This document shows, one piece after another, positions 23,724-35,783 of a stretch of DNA of 64,000 bases; within the stretch, counting starts at the first letter, position 1; each line of letters opens with the position of its first letter. Position numbers and translations under genes: made by a program. Location: the NCBI GenBank assembly GCA_022315425.1, contig JAIUPT010000029.1, forward strand, positions 186,001 to 250,000. Direction: 5' to 3'. The stretch is from Pseudevernia furfuracea (lineage: Eukaryota; Ascomycota; Lecanoromycetes; Lecanorales; Parmeliaceae). The notes beneath the pieces were generated by a model. It was not told the DNA's origin. It was given only the letters and a program-made list of their open reading frames with translations, and ran no database searches.

Positions 23724-24997
23724 ATGGCTCTTGCACAGCTTTGGTTCTTCCTTTGAGAGGATGTTGAATCTGATAAGTTCAAGCAAGACTTCACAACACT
23801 TGATCAAGTGAAGAGGGAGGGTATCACTCAGGCTAAAATATTGCATCGTCTTGCCCGTACAGGGAAGCCAGACGATTACTCGTTCTTCATACACTCAGAT
23901 AGTATGAGAGCCTCAGTTCAAATACTAAGCGACAAGGCGATCCAAGCTACTTGGCAGCTATATTGCCAGAATGATTCCAGCGTGGTTATCTCTGTGCGGA
24001 AAATCAGCGATCCAAGTCCGAATTCCTCCCGGGCCCCAAGCTATTCAACAGCTTTAGCTGCACGTCGCGCAGCATCATCTGGCAGCAGTCTGAGGGTGCC
24101 AGAGATACCTCTAATCACAGCAGCTCGCTCAGTGTCTTCGGGGATAGACGTCGTGCTACGGACACCGCTCGCTGATCTGCCAGAGGACGAGAAAGTGGTG
24201 ATCGAAGTTGAAAGCGGAGAGTCTTTTGCTCTGTCCATAGAATATGTGCCTTGTAGGTTTTTAATGCCAATTGTATCCACTGTCTAACAAGATACATAGC
24301 CTGGATCGACTCGCAAGTTCAAGATGGCAAAAACTTGACCGATATCAAGGTCACAACGATAGACGGGCGAGGCTTCCCAACCGACGTGCAGCTTGACCGC
24401 CACGTCTGGCAGAAATCTTTGATCCGCGGACCGTGGAAAGAGCACTTCGTAACCCTCTGGGACCAATATGTGAGGTTCACCAACGAACGTGAATCCACAA
24501 TTGCAGAACTGCGCGCGGACAATCCTGCTTTTACTCAAAATTGTATCAACTTCATTCGCGACTTGCAATATTTCGATAGCGAAAGAGGCGCTCGTGCTCG
24601 TCTTGAAAACACAGCACATCAATTCTATATCGAAGAACCCTACTTTGACAGTCAGACTGTCAACACAATCTTGCAGATAAGGAGCATCAGTGGTACTTTG
24701 AAGAGCCAGCTGCAAGCCTTGGCAGCAAAACAGACAGGAACTGGGTCAGTCTGTGCGTTCCACGACCTCTCACCGGTATATCAGAGCTACTTGAATGTCT
24801 CGTGGGATAAGGAAAAAAGCAAGGCGACAAGTGATTAGTCTGCAATGAGCAAGATCGAACTTACATCAGAGGGAACGAAGATGCAACAGCTGTCACGCAA
24901 GATGAGTAAAAGCCTTCTTGCAACTTTTGACAGAAAGAAGGGCGAGGGCAGGGGTGAGTGCTCTGGTGGAGATAGCTCGAAGAGTTCAAGGGCTTGA
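23724..24997 (+). pseudogene. Unknown gene with 47-bp intron and two nonsense codons
   Basis: The frame starts at ATG 23724 (GCGATGG context; MALAQLWFFL), meets TGA at 23754 (codon 11), then is open to an intron at 24253-24299. The intron has donor GTAGGT, branch CTAAC and acceptor TAG, and removing it keeps the frame (IEYVP joined to WIDSQVQDG). Exon 2 runs to TAG at 24836 and, after it, stays open in frame to TGA at 24995-24997, giving a Lys/Ser-rich tail like that of the 201-aa neighbour. Both internal stops are one transition from sense codons (CGA; CAG or TGG), so this looks like a gene killed by two C:G-to-T:A changes. The C-terminal half shares the YIxxPYF and HDxxPVY blocks with the 201-aa gene; the N-terminal half (about residues 1-190) has no counterpart there. 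Function unknown. Confidence 0.7.
24253..24299 (+). other. Spliceosomal intron
   Basis: 47 bp, GTAGGT...TGTCTAACAAG...ACATAG, phase 1. Short length and CTAAC branch are typical of filamentous fungi. Confidence 0.8.
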
Positions 24998-25258
24998 ATG
25001 TCGCATAGTTTAGAGAACTCAAGGAGGATGACGGCAGCTGTCACAACGGACTTAAGCATAGATTATTATCTTTGATAATCTGGACTAAAGTTTTATCGAG
25101 ATAATCAGAAATCAGGACAGTTCAAGATAGTCATAGAGCATTCAAGTTATTGCACTGATCACAGTACTGACGCACCACATTATGTTTTTCCCGTTCTGAA
25201 TATGTGTCGAACTTATTTTCATAATTTGAAGTCAACGACTCATTCAAAACTATCTATG
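24998..25258. other. Right edge of gene island, no gene
   Basis: Normal-composition sequence between the pseudogene and the copia LTR. No frame, repeat or RNA gene seen. Confidence 0.5.
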
Positions 25259-25391
25259 TGTTGAATAATAGAGATTCTATTAACTGTATTAACTAGACTA
25301 AAGATCTATAGAAAGTATCTATAGAAGAGTAGATGTTATACTAGTGTCAAGTTACTAGTTCGGATAGGGCTGACTATTATGATTTTTAACA
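25259..25391 (-). repeat. Copia C-family LTR (3' LTR of C2)
   Basis: 133 bp, TGTTGAATAATAG...TTTTTAACA, a mutated copy of 15070-15202. On its internal side the minus strand has GAGAGAGAG directly before the LTR, a polypurine tract, which marks it as the 3' LTR of the minus-strand copia copy to its right. Confidence 0.85.
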
Positions 25392-27060
25392 CTCTCTCTC
25401 AGACTAATTTTATCCACAGTCAAGATAATAACAATATCGATATATTCGTTATAGTCGATGTTTAACATAATGTTAAAGACGAAGCGAAGAAAGGGTCGAA
25501 GCGAAATAATCGTGTGATTATAATATTCTAATTCTGCAAATTCAATATAATGTATTTTAACTAAGATTATTACTTTCTCTAATTAGATATTATAATTAGT
25601 CGAATCGTCTTATATAATTATATAAACTTATTTGAAGTAGAAGTAAACGTAGTTCTTAGTTACGTAACTAGTTTCACGTGTAAAATTCAAATTTTAAGTA
25701 AAATCTCTGATTCTAAGATAAAAAAAATTTCTCTTATTTTCGAATTATAACAATAAAGCTCTATAACTATACTTTTTATATATAATATAATAGATCGTTA
25801 AATAATATTAAAAATAGATCTTCTTACGACTTATTAATAGATCTTTACACGCGAGACTTATTTAAAAGCGTTAATCGTTAAGAAGAAAGAAGATAAGAAT
25901 AAAAATAATAAAAACGAGAAAGATAAGTGTTAAAGAGATTTAATCGTAATTTCATCTCTTTTTAATATATTATATATAAAGAATAATTATATAATATAAG
26001 TATAGAATTAAATATAGTTAAGAACTATGATAAGAGTTGATATAAGAACTTAGCTAAGCGAAAGTAATAAAAGAAATAAAAAGTCAAAAAAGTAATTAAA
26101 AAACGATAAAATCGAGATTTAATCGAATCGTATATTAATTAAAAAAATATAAATTTTCTTATATCTATGAATTTCAAAAAACGTTAAAACTTTTACTTAG
26201 TTAATAATTTCGTAAGATCGTCGATCTTTATATCGTTTATAAACACGTAATTAACATTAATCTTTTTAAGCTTTTATAAATTTCGAATACATTAATAGAC
26301 GATGTTAATATGCTTAAATCTCTCGTTGACTTAACGATTCTTGATTAGAGCAATAATAATATTATTATTTTTCTTAAGTTTTAATATAGCTTTAAAGTTG
26401 TCTATAATATTAATATTTATCTTATTATAGAAATTAATAATTTTAAAGTAATCGAGTTTCGTGAATAGAGTAATTAATTAAATAGCTTATTTTAAGCATT
26501 TCGAAAGAGTTATATATTTCGCTTCTATCGTCGATATAGAGACTAATCGTTGTTTTTTATTTGTTTATAAGATTAAGTCATTATTAAGTATAAAGATCTA
26601 TCTTATTATCGATTTTCGATTTCTTATATTAATAGTATAATCTATATCAAAGTAATTAATAAGACGTATAGTACTCTTATCGTCCCCTTAATAAATAATA
26701 GATATGTTTATATTAAATCTCAAATATCTCGGTAACGTTTTTATTTTATGATCATAACGAATAATAAAATTGTTTATAAATTAATTAAGCTTTTCGAGAT
26801 CGAAAGTAATATTAGATCGTGTGTATATTATTATATATATAAGCTTTTTAATAACTCGAGAATAGTCGATACTATCGATTTGTTATTCGTCTAAATTAGT
26901 TAACGATATGTTATTATAATTATTAAGTGAAATATCGATCTTGTCACGATAATTGTTCTTTTTTATATTTAGCTCTTAAAGTATTTTTCTAATATATATA
27001 ATTTAATTTAATCGAATAATTTTATTCGCTCGATCTCTTTCGATTTTAATCTATTATTAA
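25392..27060 (-). pseudogene. Copia C2: end of RT and full RNase H (decayed)
   Basis: From about 27060 down, the minus strand repeats the C1 RT end (DISLNNY) and then continues where C1 is cut. The copia RNase H signature is present with stops at Gln/Trp: VIKKLIYIIIYTRSNITF, PRYLRFNI, STIEAKYITLSK, FKHINIVYQCIRN and DDLTKLLTK, the last two being the KHID...H.IRE and AD.LTK boxes. The reading ends near 26120, and about 700 AT-rich bases separate it from the PPT and 3' LTR. The 5' part of the element is missing or unreadable beyond about 27060. Confidence 0.85.
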
Positions 27061-27248
27061 TACGTCTTTTAATAAAATAATTATATAAAAAGCTAACGCG
27101 ATCTTTAATATAGAAAGATTATATATATTTAAATCTTTAATTATTAATATTTAAATATTGACGAATAAAAAAGATAAATTATCGCAAGTTCGAGTCTCGT
27201 AAGTTTAAGTCTCGTAAGTTCAATTTTTATAAACTCGTAAAGCGTTTA

Positions 27249-27441
27249 TGTCAGGGAACGAGGCTTGGTAAGAGGAATCTCATTCTCTATGGCTAGGACT
27301 AAGGTAAAGGCCAAGACGAAAGATGAGGAAATCAGAAAGAATGTGGGCATCGCCAGATCCTTAAGGGATTCAGGGGTTGTCGCCTGTCGGCTATCGCATA
27401 GCTGACTAGGCTGGTGACTTGACTGGTGTCACACCATGACA
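27249..27441. repeat. Solo LTR of another family
   Basis: 193 bp, TGTCAGGGAAC...CACCATGACA, flanked by the 5-bp duplication GTTTA (27244-27248 and 27442-27446). GC-normal inside an AT desert, so it is a late arrival. The sequence differs from all other LTRs in the window. Confidence 0.88.
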
Positions 27442-27446
27442 GTTTA

Positions 27447-28904
27447 AAATATTAATATTAAAATCTCGAGCTTTAATAGAAAATAAGTAATTCGAATTAA
27501 ATAATAATATTAAAAATAGATTTCGAAAATAGCGATTATTAAGAAATTATCGCGAAGATATTTCTTATAATAATAAATATTTAGACTTAACAAGTATTAT
27601 AAATATTACTTATTTATATCAAGAGACGACGCACGTTATAGAACTTTTAAAGAAATCTAAGAATAATATAAAACTATAATTAGTCTTAGATAGTAATATA
27701 ATTTATCTTATTTTAAAATTATTATTAGAAAGATAATTAAAATTCGAGAGTAACGAAAATTTATTATTTTCTTTATTAATATTATTATAATTCTACGTTA
27801 AAAAATAGATATAAAATAAAACTCTATATAAAAAGTTATTTACGACGTTAATCTAATTAATAGACTTAACGAGATAACGAAGTAATCTCGAATAAATCGA
27901 CACTAAGACGAAGTAAGATAAGATTTTTAAAAAATTCGAAAACTCGTCTCGTTACGTAGCGTAATCTTATTTAAATATTATATTATATCTCTATAAAGAT
28001 ATAATATCTAATCTCTCTCGATTTTATATTATATTATAATATGAGATTACTTAAGATAAGATATCTCGTGAGATATATTATATCTTTTCGATTAGTAACT
28101 AAGTAAATCTATTAAGACACGTTAAGTTTAAAAGAGATAATATATTAATAAAGAAATATTAACATAGATAGATATTATTAAGAGATACGAAGTACGCTCG
28201 TAATAGTTATAATTAAATTCGAGTATATTAAAAATATATATTAATCGAATTAAGTTAAGTCTATCGTATTTATTTATTAAAAGTATTTAAGAGACGAAAA
28301 CTTAATAAGTTACTTAAAGAGAAGCTTAAAATGCTTAAAAAGCTATTAAGAAAGAAGCTTAAAAATCTACTCTCACGTTACGAGATCTACTCTTCTTTAA
28401 TTCTTCGTTATAATATAACTTTTCGAAACTTCGTCTATATTATAATATTAATAAATTCGTTAAGCATATTTTATAATATATAAATTAATATTATAAAATT
28501 AATATTATAAAGTTACTTTTTAAATATCTTCGTAAATTAATATTTTAATAAAGTTAAAATATTTAAGAAACTTTAAAAGATATAACTCTCGTTAAGTATA
28601 TAAAGATTTTAATAATTAAATTTAAAAAATCTTCGACGATAACTATATAAGAGACTTTAAAATCGACTTCGTAAATATCTTAAGAATATTATAAATATAT
28701 TCTTTACTCGACTTTATTCTTCTTTATTACTCGACTATTAAGTTATAATCAAATTATTTATAATAAGATCTCTTATTATTAGAGAAAGAAACGACGATAT
28801 TAAATATTAATTATATTGTAAAAAGATACTAATTATTTTATATATTCGCAGAGTAGAAATATACGAAGTTAAGTCGCGCTAAGTCTATTTAGACTAAGTT
28901 CTCT
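27447..28904. other. RIP-saturated AT desert with an LTR fragment
   Basis: No coding frame recognised. 28088-28205 is a heavily mutated minus-orientation piece of a type B LTR, ending TACGCTCGTAATA. The rest is unidentified. Confidence 0.55.
28088..28205 (-). repeat. Mutated LTR fragment (type B)
   Basis: Matches the second half of the type B LTR (for example 5985-6105) with almost only C-to-T and G-to-A differences. Confidence 0.75.
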
Positions 28905-29090
28905 TATTACGATCGTACTCTATATTCTCTTAACATATCTATCTTTAACACTTTTCTTTAGACTTAGCGTATCTTAATAGATTCACTTCGTTATACATAT
29001 ATAACGTCTCTTTTAGTTTATAGTTACTTCTTAACTTGTTATCTTCGTTATATACTACACTACGATTATTATCACAGTACGATTCTTATA
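28905..29090 (+). repeat. Solo LTR type A, heavily RIP-mutated
   Basis: 186 bp, TATTACGATCG...GATTCTTATA, flanked by the target duplication TCTCT (28900-28904 and 29091-29095). Compared with the intact copy at 45505, nearly every difference is a transition. Confidence 0.88.
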
Positions 29091-29095
29091 TCTCT

Positions 29096-29769
29096 AAGAA
29101 AGTCTTAACGTATCGTAATGACATATTCATAAAAGAAGAAAAAAGACTGCGTTCTCGTAGTTATTAACAAATCTCTAAATAGCTATATTAACTATACGCT
29201 ATTTATATACTTTATATATCTATTCTTAATCTATAGTCTTTATATTCTTCGCGTAATAAATATATTCGAAATAAGAGACGAGAGCGAGAAGTAAAGTATA
29301 TTAAGAGACGAAGAGTAAAGCGAGATTTAAAGTATATTAAATTCGAGCGATGTTAAGATAAGAAGTCGACTCTCTATAGAGTTATTTAACGCTTTAAGTT
29401 GAAATCGTAAAGAGAGAGCTTATATTAATAGAGTTACTACTATTAATAATATTCTTTTTCTTCTTCGTAATGCTCTTTAAAGAATTCTTCGTAATAATCT
29501 ATTATAGTAACTACTACTTGAAGCACTTATCAAGTCTCTTATCAAGTCTATCGAATATTTAATTAAGTATATCTTTTATAAGCTTAATAATAACGTTAAG
29601 TTATTTATTTGTTAAATATTAATTACTTAACTATTATATAAATTTTAAAAACGATTCTTTTATAAAATCGTTAAGATATCTATTTTATATTAATATATAT
29701 TAGCTTAGACGTTAACTTATCTTCTTAAATCGAGTAGCTTTTTAATATAAATATTATAATAAACGATTA
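29096..29769. other. AT-rich sequence, nothing recognised
   Basis: No frame, repeat family or RNA gene seen between the solo LTR and the LINE. Confidence 0.5.
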
Positions 29770-29899
29770 CGTTTAAATATTTGATTTGATTTGATTTTAT
29801 ACTCGTGTCTACTCAAGCTACGAAGAGTAATTACGGACTACTACTTAGACTGTATTACAAGAGAAATCTTTCTTCGACTAGTCGAAACAGGATAAAAAC

Positions 29900-32800
29900 T
29901 CTCGCTATTCTTTCTTATCGTATCTTCTTGTCGCATAGTCTTCCTATCACACTGCGTTCCCTAGTCTGTTCGTACGAATTCGTGTGTCTTCTTGAAGTAC
30001 TTGTTGCTGCTTCTATTATTGCCTGTCATATAGCTGCTTCTTAGTCAGCGAGAACTATTCTAGAAGATCAATCGAGATCAGTCATCGCGCTGCGATCTTT
30101 GCCTCTCGCGAGGTTATTAACATCTCTCTTAGATTAGCTGTCTCAGTCTTCTTTAGAAGAGTTTGTCTCTCGCTTCACAGTCTTAAATAAAATAGGAGAA
30201 CGTGTCTAATATTCTATTTTCTTTAGTCACACTCGTATATGAAAGAGAGTATTTTAGAGACTTTATATATATGTAGAAAGTGTATTAAATTAATCTTCTT
30301 TATTCGTAGCTGGGTTAGAGCGAAGCTCTCTGCTTTTGTTAGGCCTTTATGGAGAGATCTTTTATTTGATCATAGATCTTTTCTTTGTGCGGGGCTGCGT
30401 TGTTCTTCTGAGATTTCAGTCTGGTACTGAGCTCACACTGCTTCTCAGACTACTTTCTGTTAGTCTTTAACAAGGTTTCTAGTTCTTCTTGATATTCTTT
30501 CTTCGTCAGGTGTTTGTAGAGAATTTCAATTTTCGAGTCGAAGCGTTCTTAGAGTTCACTCTTCTTTATTTTCTGCTAAGGTCTAAAGAACTACTCGTCT
30601 TCTATCTCGTTTCTCTCTTAGCTTTCTTCGAATTCTCGCATTTTCTAGCTTCGTAACGAAGTGACTGTCTCTAAGTGCTTGATTTCGAAGTACTGCTTGA
30701 TTTATCGTGATCTGAAGAGAGGAAATCCCTATCTTCGCTTCGACGACTCTCTTATTAATGACTTTGTATATCTCGACTACTCTTCGCAGACATTTATTCT
30801 ATATAGTCTCTAGAATCTTAACGTGAGATCGCTTGTTATCTCGAAGATCTCGTAATGTGTGTCACGTTGCTGCTGCGTATGTCATCGCTGATCGTATAAT
30901 AGAGTTATACACTTGTCTTGCTTTGTTTAGTGTGACGCCCCATGTTGAGACTGCAGTTATTGATAGTGCTCTGCATTACGATTTCATCTTGATCTTGACT
31001 TCTCTAATATGAGATTCTTAACGAAGTTTGTCGTCGATCTGCAGTTCTAGCACGCGAATACTAGTCTTTGACTTTGTCGTTGCAGAGTCTAGGTCGACGC
31101 TGACCCTCATATTGAACTTCTCTGAACTCCTTGTTAGATGAATTAGCTCGTATTTCTTTGACGCGAACGTCGCTTCATGAGTCTCTGCCCATTATAAATA
31201 GATTTCGTATGCTTTTCTAAGAGTCTCGTAGTTTGTCTCAGTGCTCTTTTCATATGTCAGCAGATGAATATCGTCAACGAATTCTTCTACTTGTAGTTTT
31301 AACTTGATCTTCGCACATCTCTTAATTAAGGGAGCGTTGAAGAATAGAAAAAGAATAAACGATATCGAAGATCTCTATGAGATCCCCGTCTCTATAGGCT
31401 TTAGTCTGCTTGTTATTCTTTTTAGAGTGAGAGAGATTTCTCTGTCAGTAAGAAAGCTTCTTGTTTAGTTCACAATTAGCTTCGAAATTCTCTTCTATCT
31501 AAGATTGTGAAGCAGGCGATGATGAAAGACGTTATTAAAAGTCTCTATCATATCTAGTGAGAGAAGACTAGTAACTTTATTCTTCTCACAATCTCAGACT
31601 GTGTGCACTGCATCTATTATCGTTTTCAGAACTGTCTTCGTAAATCTCTTTCTTCTAACTCTTATCTGTTCTGACGAAAGAAGGTCATTATCTTCTGCGC
31701 AGTCATTAAGTCTGCGCGCAATTACTGTCTTTAGTGTCTTTCTCAGTGTACTTAAGAGTGTTATTGATCTATACGACTTCGGTTCGGAGTAGTTCTCCTT
31801 CTTTGACTTTCTTAACATAATAATGTTAGTCTTACGAAACTTCTTAGGGTGGTAATCCACGTCTACGCATGTTTAAAATAAGTGTCTAAACTTGAAGAGC
31901 AGCTTCTCTATAACTAGCCTTAGGAAGCGATTTGACAGGTCATCTATTTCTGAAGCTTTGTCTGGTTTTGATTTAAAGATAGTCTTGCGTATCTCTTTCT
32001 TCGTGATCTAACTACTTATTAACAGCGGAGAAGAATAGACTGCTTCTAGAATATCGAAGATATCTGTCTGAGGAGGAGAAGAAAAGAAAGTCTTTCTTAG
32101 AGCATTAACTTTTTCTTCAAACGTAGTAACTAGACTCTTCTCTATTCTTCTCATTGACGAGAACTTCGATAGAGACTTGAGACATATGTTATCGTTTCTC
32201 GCTCAGCTGACTATGTCTCAGACCTCTCTAAATAATTACGTTATCTCGTGCACTTCTCTGCGAAAGTGAAGAGTCTTAATCTTATTTATTATCTTATCTC
32301 TCTTCTTAAGTGTCGCTCTTCATATATGCTCTGCGTGCTCGTTACGACTAACTCGATATCGAAATGTCTTAGTCTTCGTTTTCTTTGTTGTTAGACTGCA
32401 CTCTTCGTCTCAGAATAACTTGTCTTTTTCTAACGACTTAGCTCACGATACTATGTTCTTTATTATCTTATCAAGTTCTCTATAGAGCAGACTGACATAG
32501 TTATCGATCTACTTCGAATTTGTTAGAGGGTCTAATAGGAGTGTCGCGTCTAGTGCTTGAGCTTCTCTAGCTATCTCTTCTGATTTTGTTATCTTTCAAG
32601 CACGACGTCGCTATTTCGAAACGCTCTCCGTTATTAGATCGAGCTTCGTGAGTATTGAGAGATAATTCGAGTCATGCTGCAAATCCGATTTTACTTAACA
32701 ACGAACTATTGTCTTCGTTGCCCCTGAAGTAATGAAGACTAGATCGATCGCACTTTCTTATTCTCGAGATCTTCACGTTACTGCTTTCTTTGATAGAGTT

Positions 32801-33390
32801 AGATTTATTCTTCTCTCTGCAGTTACTGCAATTAGATCGTTCGTCTCTTTATAATACGAGAATCTATTAGAGTTATTTTAGTTAGAATAATGTAGATTGA
32901 AGTTCTCGAGCAAGAGATACTTTTTAGACTTCTATAGAAGCTCTAGAATCTGTGATAGACTAGAGAGATTCTCTGTCGAGGATAGCGATGGGCTCGAATT
33001 GTAGATATTGTGAATTAAGAGTCTCTCGATTCGATTCGCTTTCTCTCTCTGTCTGGGTCGGATTCTCAGCGTACTTATATTCTTTATCACGAACTTCACA
33101 TCTTAGTTCTTCGAGTTCAGTCTCTTATTGATATAGAAGCACACTCTCGTATTCTTTCTCGAGCGATGTGTTAGATGAAACTAACTAGTCTCTGAATTGT
33201 ACGAGAATTCTATGTGCGAGTTGAAGCTTGATTCTTGAATCGCAAGTACGTCAGTATCTTGAATCTCTGCGTCTGCTAGCAAGACAGTTATTGTTTTTAG
33301 TTTATTTCTTATATTGTACTGCAAGATTCTCAGCGTCGCGATATTCTTTATAGATCATCGTTGTCTAATATCTCTATATCTTCTTAATCT
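29900..33390 (-). pseudogene. LINE L1 ORF2: AP endonuclease and reverse transcriptase (decayed)
   Basis: The N-terminal part (about 33360-32500) carries AP-endonuclease features: LRILQYNIRNK, VLAIQESSF and a decayed catalytic segment near LLLENFNLHYSN. RT follows: FRKTNIIMLRKSKKENYSEPKSY with SITLLSTLRKTLKTVIARRL (31594-31860, open for 88 residues). The catalytic box reads FVDDIHLLTY near 31260-31285 (FADD is usual in LINEs), so both Asp are kept. The C-terminal domain runs to about 29900. Dozens of stops at Trp/Gln codons make it inactive. Confidence 0.85.
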
Positions 33391-33647
33391 GTAATTACTT
33401 CTACTTGCTGTGCTGACTGTATAGCGCTTATCATCTCTTTCAACGTTAAGTTATACGTTATCTTTTTAGGGGCGGAGATCTCGCTAATAGAGCTTCTCTA
33501 TTAAGAAAGAGATTACGTAATCTTTTCGAAGACACTCGATGCTGCGATTGTCTGCTATTCTAGCGCTTCAGCGATAGTAAAGAGTTAAAAGCGTATCGTT
33601 GATCTCTCTACTCCCTGCTTGTCTCTCTATATACTCTAACTTCTTTT

Positions 33648-35102
33648 TTAAGTCTTTGACGTCTTTCTCAACTCGATTATCTCTGAGACTGTCTTTTTCT
33701 TCTTCTTTAAGTCTATTAGTATAAATTCATCATCTCTTTTCAGAGATGTCGAAGGTGATCTCTTTCTTAGCGACTCATACAGTAGAGACTTAGTCGCTAT
33801 TCTCTGACGCGTTCTCTGAGCTTTTTTAATCTTTACTGAGCAGGTCTTCTCGTACGCTGCGTGACCTGTGCCTTCGCAGCCAGCGCAGGCCTTTGACGTC
33901 TCTGACGTCTTCTCCTGATAACTGCGTGTGTTATGGTCTTGATTGCATTTTACGCAGCGCGTAGAATTTGAGTACTCTCTAGTCATATGTCTCTGTTTCT
34001 GATAGTTATAACACTACATAGCTATTGCTACCTAATCAAATCTTTTTACTCTCTTCATCTCACTTGCCTCGATTAGATGCTTTCTAATAAGATCGTCAGT
34101 CATCTCCGTCGTCACGACGTGTAGTATCAGAGAGGAGTATAGCTTTCTTTCTTTCTCTACTGTCGCGTCAACGTCGTGATATCATCGTGTCTTGACTACC
34201 TCGAGTTCTAGATATAGGCTTCGATTCTCTATCTCTATCCTTTCCTTGATAACAGTCTAATTGCCTATATCGAATTTCGAAACTCTTATTTCGTGAATTA
34301 TTACTGAGAAGGACTTTCTCACTATTACTGTCGAGTTATATATCTCTAATACTTATCTCGTGTCTTTCTCGAGAGTCTCTCTAATCTCTTGCGTAGTCGT
34401 CTATAATAATAGATCTTCGCTTCGAAGTCTATTCACTATAACGATCTGCTCTAACGAGATATGCTTTTATTTATTCTTGAAGACGACGAGAATTCTCTCG
34501 CTCTTCATCTTCTTCATTGTTATTCTTTTCTTCTCTCTATGTATAACTATCAAGATCTAACGCTTCTTTCTCGTGTTCTCGATCTCGAACGATATTAAAC
34601 GTAAGACTAGTTTCGTTGCTTCGTTTGCTGCTGATTCGAACGAGTTTCTTTATGCTTAGCTTTTTACTGAAAATCTATTTCGCGTGAGAATACTTCTTTA
34701 GTTGTCGCAGCTCTTTTATGAACTCTGTTTCTTACTCTTTTTCTAACGTTCTTCGTTAGCTTTTTATATATATGCTTTGATCTGATCTATGCTTCTCTGA
34801 AGCACCTTTCAAGTTGACGCGTTTAGATTCTCGTACGACGTGTTTTTTATGATCTCTAGGGTCGCAATAGTCGCAGTTATCTATTTCTCCGCGTTTTTCA
34901 CGTGTAGACTTACTCTTCGTTCGTTATTATTTGTTAGTGACGACGATATTCTTCTCGTCGCGTTCTCGTGTCCCTCTTCTTCTCCGCCCTCGCGTCGACG
35001 ACGCTCCCCTCTCTTATCGATAGCATAGTCTGCTGCTATTGCCCCAGTTGTCTTCTTCTTGCGTTTCTCAAACGCTTCGCTATCTATTATTTTTCGACTC
35101 AT
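33648..35102 (-). pseudogene. LINE L1 ORF1: zinc-knuckle nucleic-acid-binding protein (decayed)
   Basis: The start is ATG with first base 35102 (MSRKIIDSEAFEKRKKK), followed by a basic/acidic region and a long helical, coiled-coil-like middle. Near the C-terminus (33986-33648) two zinc-binding motifs are visible: CVKCNQDHNTRSY and CAGCEGTGHAAYEKTC (C-x2-C-x4-H-x6-C). In the first, the last ligand is Tyr here, whereas the plus-strand copy L3 has Tyr at the earlier position and His here; each copy appears to have lost a different His by CAC to TAC. Family role: RNA binding and chaperone. Confidence 0.8.
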
Positions 35103-35127
35103 CTTCAAATAGATCGTTTAAATACTT

Positions 35128-35783
35128 ATTCGATATAATAATAAATAATTCGACTTCGAAACGATAATTATTATAAGTCTCGATCGTCTTTTCTTCTTAT
35201 TAGACTTATAACTTAATTCGATATTAAGATATATAAATTAAACTTTTATATATATTTAATAACTATAATTCTTTATCTAAGTTCGTCGAAGATTTAAAAT
35301 TCTTATAATACATAGAGTAATAAAGAATAAATCGATTAACGTTTATTTTATTATAGATCTTATTAACGAAATATCTAAGTTCGCGTAGTCAAATATAATC
35401 TCTCTCTTTCGCGATATTATTAATAATATTATAAAAATCGATATATATATCTCTTCGTTTTTTCGAATTCGTCTTTCGACTAAATTATATAATATTATTA
35501 TTATTATTAATTTTATTTCTCTCGCTTATATATTCTTTATTAATATTTATATTATTACTTATCGAATTTTTATTTTTATTTTTAACTTTATTCTCTAATT
35601 ACTTTAACGACTATAAAATTAATTTAAATTTAAATTTAAAATATCACGAAGAATAAAAAAAGAGAAAGCGATTCTATTTTATTTTATCGCGTATCGCGCG
35701 TCTTATATATTATAATAAACTCTTTAATATCTTAAATAATTAAAGTTATATAATCTTAATAATATCTTTATTATTAAGAATAT
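35128..35783. other. AT-rich sequence, nothing recognised
   Basis: No frame or repeat family identified between the LINE and the TIR-bounded element. Confidence 0.5.

Larger units (their letters stand above)
29783..35114 (-). mobile_element. Tad-like LINE L1, full length, decayed
   Basis: A minus-strand non-LTR retrotransposon of about 5.3 kb with ORF1 (zinc-knuckle protein) and ORF2 (endonuclease and RT). It is bounded by a 13-bp direct repeat with one transition: CGTTTAAATATTT at 29770-29782 and CGTTTAAATACTT at 35115-35127. The 3' tail has repeated AAATC units (AAATCAAATCAAAT on the minus strand) instead of poly-A. The first ATG lies only about 12 bases inside the right end. A 3'-terminal copy is at 52638-53626 and a 5'-truncated plus-strand copy at 60368-62972. 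The layout fits the fungal Tad1 clade; clade assignment is by domain order only. Confidence 0.88.

Noticed and set aside
24284..24715. 143-codon minus-strand frame in the gene island
   Set aside because: Overlaps exon 2 of the pseudogene on the opposite strand; the sense strand has splice signals and homology to the neighbouring gene.
27180..27235. Repeated GTTCGAGTCTCG-like tRNA B-box motifs
   Set aside because: Short tandem similarity without a cloverleaf or A box.
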